A stretch of DNA of 16,567 bases, taken from the NCBI GenBank assembly GCA_028697875.1, contig JAQVEQ010000042.1, positions 1 through 16,567 on the forward strand, in the 5' to 3' direction. Each line of letters begins with the position of its first letter. The stretch's first letter is position 1. A program made the position numbers and the translations under genes. Below the pieces are notes generated by a model. It made no database searches. It saw nothing but the letters and a program-made list of their open reading frames with translations, and had not been told where the DNA came from. Shown piece after piece: positions 12,998 through 16,567 of the stretch. The DNA is from Novosphingobium sp. GTDB taxonomy: Bacteria; Pseudomonadota; Alphaproteobacteria; Sphingomonadales; Sphingomonadaceae.

Positions 12998-13981
12998 ATG
13001 GCAATCTCGTCACTCGGATATATCGGGATCTGGGCGAAGGATCCCGGCGAATGGATGAAACTCGGCACCGAAGTGCTCGGCATGATGCCGGCCCGCGCAT
13101 TGCCGGGGGAAAGCTGGGGCACGCCCGGCGTGCCGGACGATCCCGGCCCCGCCAGCGGCGGTTCGGGCACCGCGCCCGACGGATCGGTCTTCCTCAAGAT
13201 GGACGACTGGCAATGGCGGGTGGCGGTCCACAAGTCCGACAGCCGGGAAGGCCTCGCCTATCTCGGTTTCGATGCCGATACGGCGGAAGGTTTCGCCGCC
13301 ATGCTCAAGACGCTGGCCGATGCCGGGGTGGCGGTCGAACGCGCCAGCGCGGCGGATGCGGCGGCGCGTTCGGTGCGTGAACTCGCGCGCTTTTCCGATC
13401 CGGCCGGCAACCGGCTGGAACTGTTCTGGGGCCCGACCAGGGACCGCAAGTTCCTTTCCCCGCTCGGTTCGCAATTCGTCACCGGCAAGCTCGGCTTCGG
13501 CCACCTCAACCTGTTCGTCGACAAGCTCGAGGAAAACTACGGTTTCTATACCGAGGTTCTCGGCTTCCGCCTGGCGGATTACCTCATCATCGACGCGGAT
13601 GCGGGGCTTTCGGCGAACTTCCTCCACTGCAACCCGCGCCACCACACGGTCGCACTGACCCGTGTCGGCGACATTCGCGGCGTCCATCACGTGATGTTCC
13701 AGATGGAAACGGTCGATCTGGTGGGCCGGGCGCTCGATCGCGTGCAGAAGGCCGGCTACCGGATCACCAGCACGCTCGGCCGCCACGTCAACGACAACAT
13801 GCTCTCGTTCTACTTCCGCAGCCCGTCGGGCTTCGACGTGGAGATCGGGTGCGACGGCCTGCTGATCGACGAAAACTGGACGCCGAACCAGTTCTGCGAA
13901 GGCGACGTCTGGGGGCATCAGGGGCTGACCCCGGAAGCGATTGCCGAAATGGCCGGTGAACTGCAGGCCGCGTCGGGCTAG
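12998..13981 (+). CDS. Type I extradiol ring-cleavage dioxygenase (HsaC/BphC-like, VOC fold)
   Basis: The 327-residue protein has two VOC modules and the full active site of BphC/HsaC enzymes. Iron ligands would be His169 (GFGHL), His231 (VHHVM) and Glu282 (FDVEIG); second-sphere residues are His216 (NPRHH), His263 (GRHVND) and Tyr272 (SFYF). The spacing matches BphC His146/195/210/241, Tyr250 and Glu260 almost exactly. The family opens a catechol ring next to its hydroxyls using Fe(II) and O2. The C-terminal half is HsaC-like, which favours a polycyclic catechol such as a secosteroid, a hydroxyestrone or a biphenyl. Residues about 38-63 form a Gly/Pro-rich insertion absent from HsaC. AAAGGAGG five bases before the ATG is near perfect, and the gene is co-transcribed with the P450 22 bases upstream. 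Function very sure, substrate open. Confidence 0.94.
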   Translation: MAISSLGYIGIWAKDPGEWMKLGTEVLGMMPARALPGESWGTPGVPDDPGPASGGSGTAPDGSVFLKMDDWQWRVAVHKSDSREGLAYLGFDADTAEGFAAMLKTLADAGVAVERASAADAAARSVRELARFSDPAGNRLELFWGPTRDRKFLSPLGSQFVTGKLGFGHLNLFVDKLEENYGFYTEVLGFRLADYLIIDADAGLSANFLHCNPRHHTVALTRVGDIRGVHHVMFQMETVDLVGRALDRVQKAGYRITSTLGRHVNDNMLSFYFRSPSGFDVEIGCDGLLIDENWTPNQFCEGDVWGHQGLTPEAIAEMAGELQAASG

Positions 13982-13990
13982 CCGTAACGG

Positions 13991-14034
13991 CCTTGCCGCG
14001 TGGCCTTGCATCCGGCCAAGCTTACGCGGCAAGG
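13991..14034. terminator. Large nested hairpin after the dioxygenase gene
   Basis: Perfect 11-bp arms CCTTGCCGCGT (13991-14001) and ACGCGGCAAGG (14024-14034) enclose a second stem GGCC/GGCC (14002-14005 and 14014-14017). It begins nine bases after the dioxygenase stop and ends 94 bases before the TetR start. There is no T-run, so it may be a factor-assisted terminator or mRNA stabiliser; a TetR operator is a less likely alternative. Confidence 0.5.
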
Positions 14035-14104
14035 ACGCAGAGTGCGCTCGCGGGGTTGAACAAGCGGGGACGCCCGCCTATCGCCTGTAGACGGTTGGAG
14101 AGAG

Positions 14105-14115
14105 GTATCGTTTTA
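14105..14115 (+). promoter_or_regulatory. Weak TAYCGT-like site ahead of the TetR gene
   Basis: GTATCGTTTTA matches nine of eleven positions of the site upstream of the CYP51-like P450 (GTATCGTAATA on the minus strand), and lies 13 bases before the TetR ATG. It could serve autoregulation. One near match in a short region is weak evidence. Confidence 0.2.
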
Positions 14116-14128
14116 TCCGATCCTGCCA

Positions 14129-14785
14129 ATGGGGGCTCGATTATTGGCGATTGAGACGAAGAAAAAAACCGCCGTGCGCCGGTCACCGGGGCGGCCGCGC
14201 GATGCGAGCCGCGAGAAAGCGATCCTGGCCGAAACGCTCGCCCTGCTGGGCGAAACGGGCTTTGCCGGGCTGACTGTCGACGCGGTCGTCGCACGCGCCA
14301 AGGTCAGCAAGGCGACCATCTATCGCCGCTGGGCGACCAAGGAAGAACTGGCGATTGCCGCGTTCGATCTCCTGCCCCTGATCGAAGTGCCCGAAACCGG
14401 CGATCTCGAAAACGACATTCTCGGTTATGTCGACCAGTATTTCGAATACCTGGGCACCACTTCGCTGCCCAGTGTGCTGCCGGCTCTCGTCAGCGAGGCG
14501 ATGCACAACGAAGTGCTGGCCGAGCGTCTCTACGAAACGATCAAGCGCCGCAGGGCATCGGGCATTGCGATGATTCAGCGTGCGATCGACCGCGGAGAAT
14601 TGCCGGCCGGGACCAATCCCGCCATCGCGCACGAGCTGATTGTCGGGCCGATGGTGCAGCGTTCGTTCTTCGAACCGTGGAACCTGCGGCGCGAGGATTT
14701 CGCGACGATGGCGAAGATCATTGTCGCCGGGCTGAAGGCCGCGCCCGCCGGTGCGGGCGGTCCCGCTACTTCCAGCGAGGCCTGA
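14129..14785 (+). CDS. TetR/AcrR-family transcriptional regulator
   Basis: This is a 218-residue one-component regulator. A basic leader (KKKTAVRRSPGRPRDASREK) precedes a standard TetR DNA-binding domain at about 29-75, with the recognition helix in KVSKATIYRRW (58-68). The rest is the alpha-helical ligand-binding and dimer domain. Members usually repress their own and nearby genes until a pathway compound binds. The ATG has no good ribosome-binding site; an in-frame TTG at 14144 has GGGGG eight bases upstream and is a fair alternative. The last 20 bases overlap, tail to tail, the 3' end of the P450 on the other strand. The palindrome at 11693-11715 is a candidate target. Family certain; start and targets uncertain. 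Confidence 0.93.
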   Translation: MGARLLAIETKKKTAVRRSPGRPRDASREKAILAETLALLGETGFAGLTVDAVVARAKVSKATIYRRWATKEELAIAAFDLLPLIEVPETGDLENDILGYVDQYFEYLGTTSLPSVLPALVSEAMHNEVLAERLYETIKRRRASGIAMIQRAIDRGELPAGTNPAIAHELIVGPMVQRSFFEPWNLRREDFATMAKIIVAGLKAAPAGAGGPATSSEA

Positions 14786-15956
14786 TCGCCATCCGGATGA
14801 AGCCGTTGAGATGCTCGCCATAGGCGCGTTCGCAGGCTTCATCGACCACTTCGTAATCCTCGACCGCGTCGAACACCGCATTGAGCATCAGGCTGGCTGC
14901 CGTCTGGGCGAGATAGGCGCCGAGACAGAAGTGCGAGCCGATGCCGAAGCTGAGATCGCCGTCGTTCTCGCGCGTGATGTCGTAGCTGTCGGGATCGGCG
15001 AAGCGGCGATCGTCGCGGTTGGCGGAAGCGTAGATGAACAGCAGGTTGTCGCCCTGCTTCACGTGCGCGCCGTTCAGTTCGAAATCCGTCGCCGCGCGCC
15101 GCGCCAGCATGTTGGTCGGCTGGTCGTAGCGGCAGGTTTCGCGGAAGGCGTCCTTCAGCAGGCCGTGATCGGCAAGGACCTTGGCCTTCTGTCCGGGATG
15201 CTTGGCCAGGTAATAGAACGTGCCGGCCACGGCCATCGGCGTGGTTTCCGAACCCACCACCAGCAGGCTGAAGAGATAGAACAGCAGGTCTTCGTCGGTC
15301 AGACGCTTGCCGTCCACTTCGGCATCGCGCAGCACGCGCCCGTGGGGGCCGCCCGCCTCGGGATCGGCGCGCATGCGCTGGACGTGTTCGGCCAGCAGCC
15401 CCATCAGTTCGCCTGCGGCCTGCTGGCTGTCCGGGGTCGATGCGCCGACCTGGCCGGGCACGCGGTTGAGGATCATCCGGTCGATCAGGTTGCGCGCATG
15501 GATCGCCTGCGCGCGCGGCACGCCGAGATTGTAGCCGGCATTGATGCACATCACCTGGTTGGCGAACTCGTGATAGGCATCGAAGGTTTCGCGGCCCCTG
15601 AGCGCTTCCAGCTCGGTATCGACGATCGCTTTGAGCCGGGGCACTTCCCGGTCCACGGCCGCGGCGGCGTAGAACGGTTCCAGCAGCCCGCGCCACTTGC
15701 GGTGGTCCGGCGCGTTCATTGTCATGAAGGTGTGCGGGGTTGGCTCGCCCAGCATCAGCTGGGCCGGAGTCTGGCCGTGGTTGTAATCCAGCCATTTCGC
15801 GTTGAGGCTGGCCTTCTTCAGATCGTCGTAGAGCGTCAGCGCCCAGGCGCGGCGGTTCTCGACGAAATGGGGACAGCCTTCCGCCCGCAGCTCGCGGTAG
15901 ATCGGATGCGGGTCGCGCATCGCCTCTTCCGAAAACGGATCGTAATCGACGGCCAC
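14766..15956 (-). CDS. Cytochrome P450, 396 residues, in a thiolase/DUF35 operon (GTG start)
   Basis: Core motifs are complete: I-helix GSETTP (235-240), ExxR as ETCR (273-276), and heme loop FGIGSHFCLG with Cys344. It is a paralogue of the P450 at 11785-12975, with the same length and shared blocks (MAVDYDP, EGCPHF, HGQTP, HRKWRG, ARRA, RAYGEHL). The start codon is GTG, supported by GGGGAGA seven bases upstream and by the paralogue's N-terminus. It begins 24 bases after the DUF35 stop, the third gene of a thiolase-DUF35-P450 operon, so it probably hydroxylates a substrate whose side chain is trimmed as a CoA ester, or oxidises the product of that trimming. Its 3' end overlaps the convergent TetR gene by 20 bases. 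P450 certain; substrate unknown. Confidence 0.95.
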   Translation of the reverse strand: MAVDYDPFSEEAMRDPHPIYRELRAEGCPHFVENRRAWALTLYDDLKKASLNAKWLDYNHGQTPAQLMLGEPTPHTFMTMNAPDHRKWRGLLEPFYAAAAVDREVPRLKAIVDTELEALRGRETFDAYHEFANQVMCINAGYNLGVPRAQAIHARNLIDRMILNRVPGQVGASTPDSQQAAGELMGLLAEHVQRMRADPEAGGPHGRVLRDAEVDGKRLTDEDLLFYLFSLLVVGSETTPMAVAGTFYYLAKHPGQKAKVLADHGLLKDAFRETCRYDQPTNMLARRAATDFELNGAHVKQGDNLLFIYASANRDDRRFADPDSYDITRENDGDLSFGIGSHFCLGAYLAQTAASLMLNAVFDAVEDYEVVDEACERAYGEHLNGFIRMAIRPRWK

Positions 15957-15980
15957 TTGTTATTCTCCCCGAGAGTTCGT

Positions 15981-16409
15981 TCAGATTTTCCAGGCGGGCC
16001 AGGGCACGCCTTCGGCAAGCAGGACAATCGTCGCTTGCAGGGGCATGCCCACTTGGAGCCGGGCCGGATCGACATGGTTGAGCGGATCGCCCGGCGCTTC
16101 CACCAGCGGGCCGGCCATGCGCAGGCCGGGCGCTTCGTCCAGCTCCGCAATGGCGACAGGGTAGGGCGCATAGGGCGCGAAAGCGGGCAGGACCGGCGGG
16201 TGGACCACTGTCCACGACCACAGGCGGGCCTTGCCCGACACTGTGCGGTAGGCCAGTTCGCCGCCGCAGTGGCAGCGCCAGCGCGGCGGGAAATGCCATG
16301 CCCCGCAGGCGTCGCAATGCTGGTGGGCGAGCCCCCCGCGGTCCAGCGCGTCCCAGAACCCGGCTTCGAACGGTCCTTCGCGCGAGGGCAGGGGAATACC
16401 TTCGATCAT
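15981..16409 (-). CDS. DUF35 zinc-ribbon/OB-fold protein, partner of a thiolase-like enzyme
   Basis: The 142-residue protein has the DUF35 layout: an N-terminal helix (PFEAGFWDAL, 13-22), a rubredoxin-like zinc ribbon with Cys32, Cys35, Cys46 and Cys48, then an OB-fold domain (about 55-135, including SWTVVHPP and YPVAIAELDE) that in relatives binds acyl-CoA. The second zinc knuckle is CHC, one residue shorter than the usual CPxC. DUF35 proteins work with thiolase-fold enzymes; in steroid degraders the DUF35 part of ChsH2 binds Ltp2 to form a retro-aldolase that removes side-chain carbons. Here its ATG overlaps the thiolase stop as ATGA, with GAGGAGGGAGG just upstream, so the two are translated together. 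Fold sure; the aldolase role is inferred from the partner. Confidence 0.9.
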   Translation of the reverse strand: MIEGIPLPSREGPFEAGFWDALDRGGLAHQHCDACGAWHFPPRWRCHCGGELAYRTVSGKARLWSWTVVHPPVLPAFAPYAPYPVAIAELDEAPGLRMAGPLVEAPGDPLNHVDPARLQVGMPLQATIVLLAEGVPWPAWKI

Positions 16410-16567
16410 GCCTCCCTCCTCAGCAGCAGGGCCCCGTTGGGCGTGGCGTCGCAGCCAGTGACCAGCGCCAGTTCGGCGTCCGCGACCGGCGTGGCCGCCG
16501 TGCCGCGCAGCTGGCGAACCGCTTCGGTCACCAGGTTCATGCCGTGCAGGTAGGCTTCCGACAGGCT
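16406..16567 (-). CDS. Thiolase/lipid-transfer-protein-like enzyme (C-terminal 53 residues only)
   Basis: The right edge cuts this gene and only its last 53 residues are visible. They contain SLSEAYLHGMNLVTEAVRQL and ALVTGCDATPNGALLLRR, which match the C-terminal end of the SCP2/lipid-transfer-type thiolases that pair with DUF35 proteins. The catalytic residues lie outside the window. The four-base overlap with the DUF35 gene supports a complex of the two products. In known pathways such complexes either cleave beta-ketoacyl-CoA or act as retro-aldolases on beta-hydroxyacyl-CoA (Ltp2). Which applies cannot be judged from this fragment. Identification rests on a short but characteristic tail and the DUF35 neighbour. 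Confidence 0.8.
   Translation of the reverse strand, partial: SLSEAYLHGMNLVTEAVRQLRGTAATPVADAELALVTGCDATPNGALLLRREA

Noticed and set aside
14751..16553. 600-residue plus-strand frame opposite P450, DUF35 and thiolase
   Set aside because: It runs through three minus-strand genes that overlap or abut as an operon, and no domain is seen in it.
1..16567. Mobile elements, tRNA genes, att sites or CRISPR arrays
   Set aside because: No transposase or integrase frame, tRNA cloverleaf, direct-repeat array or flanking terminal repeats were seen on either strand.

Overview
This GC-rich window of about 64-65% GC, by eye, most resembles accessory catabolic DNA of a sphingomonad-type alphaproteobacterium (Novosphingobium, Sphingobium or Sphingomonas). 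That placement rests on gene content and protein style, not on a marker gene. There are no RNA genes, insertion sequences or CRISPR arrays. Sixteen protein genes are supported, two of them cut by the window ends. Four are cytochromes P450, and most of the rest are oxidoreductases that handle alcohols, ketones, ring systems and acyl-CoA side chains.

Layout from left to right. (1) A minus-strand series runs from 5166 to the left edge: a classical SDR, an EthD-domain protein, an AraC regulator, a DHRS1-like SDR, a CYP51-like P450 and a [2Fe-2S] ferredoxin that leaves the window. (2) Divergent from it, on the plus strand, a 79-residue small ORF is translationally coupled to a 3-ketosteroid-dehydrogenase-like flavoprotein (5368-7298), closed by a strong hairpin. 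(3) A minus-strand series from 11450 to 7333 holds a CYP101-like P450, a GMC flavoprotein and a zinc alcohol dehydrogenase. (4) Divergent from it, a 396-residue P450 is followed by an HsaC/BphC-type extradiol dioxygenase (11785-13981). (5) A TetR-family regulator (14129-14785) lies convergent to a last minus-strand operon: a thiolase C-terminus, a DUF35 protein, and a second 396-residue P450 that is a paralogue of the one in block 4.

Taken together the genes look like part of a pathway for a polycyclic, steroid- or terpenoid-like, or phenolic substrate. P450s hydroxylate; SDR, GMC and ADH enzymes oxidise or reduce alcohols and carbonyls; the KstD-like enzyme puts in a ring double bond next to a ketone; a P450 plus extradiol dioxygenase makes and cleaves a catechol; the thiolase/DUF35 pair resembles the Ltp2/ChsH2 retro-aldolases of steroid side-chain removal. 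The substrate cannot be read from the sequence. Hydrolases, CoA ligases, ferredoxin reductase and transporters that would complete the route are not in this window.

The clearest regulatory signals are a perfect 8-bp-arm palindrome over the -10 of the P450/dioxygenase promoter (11693-11715), and a short motif, TAYCGTAAT, that recurs in the same orientation upstream of three catabolic units. Both suggest one regulon, possibly under the local TetR protein.
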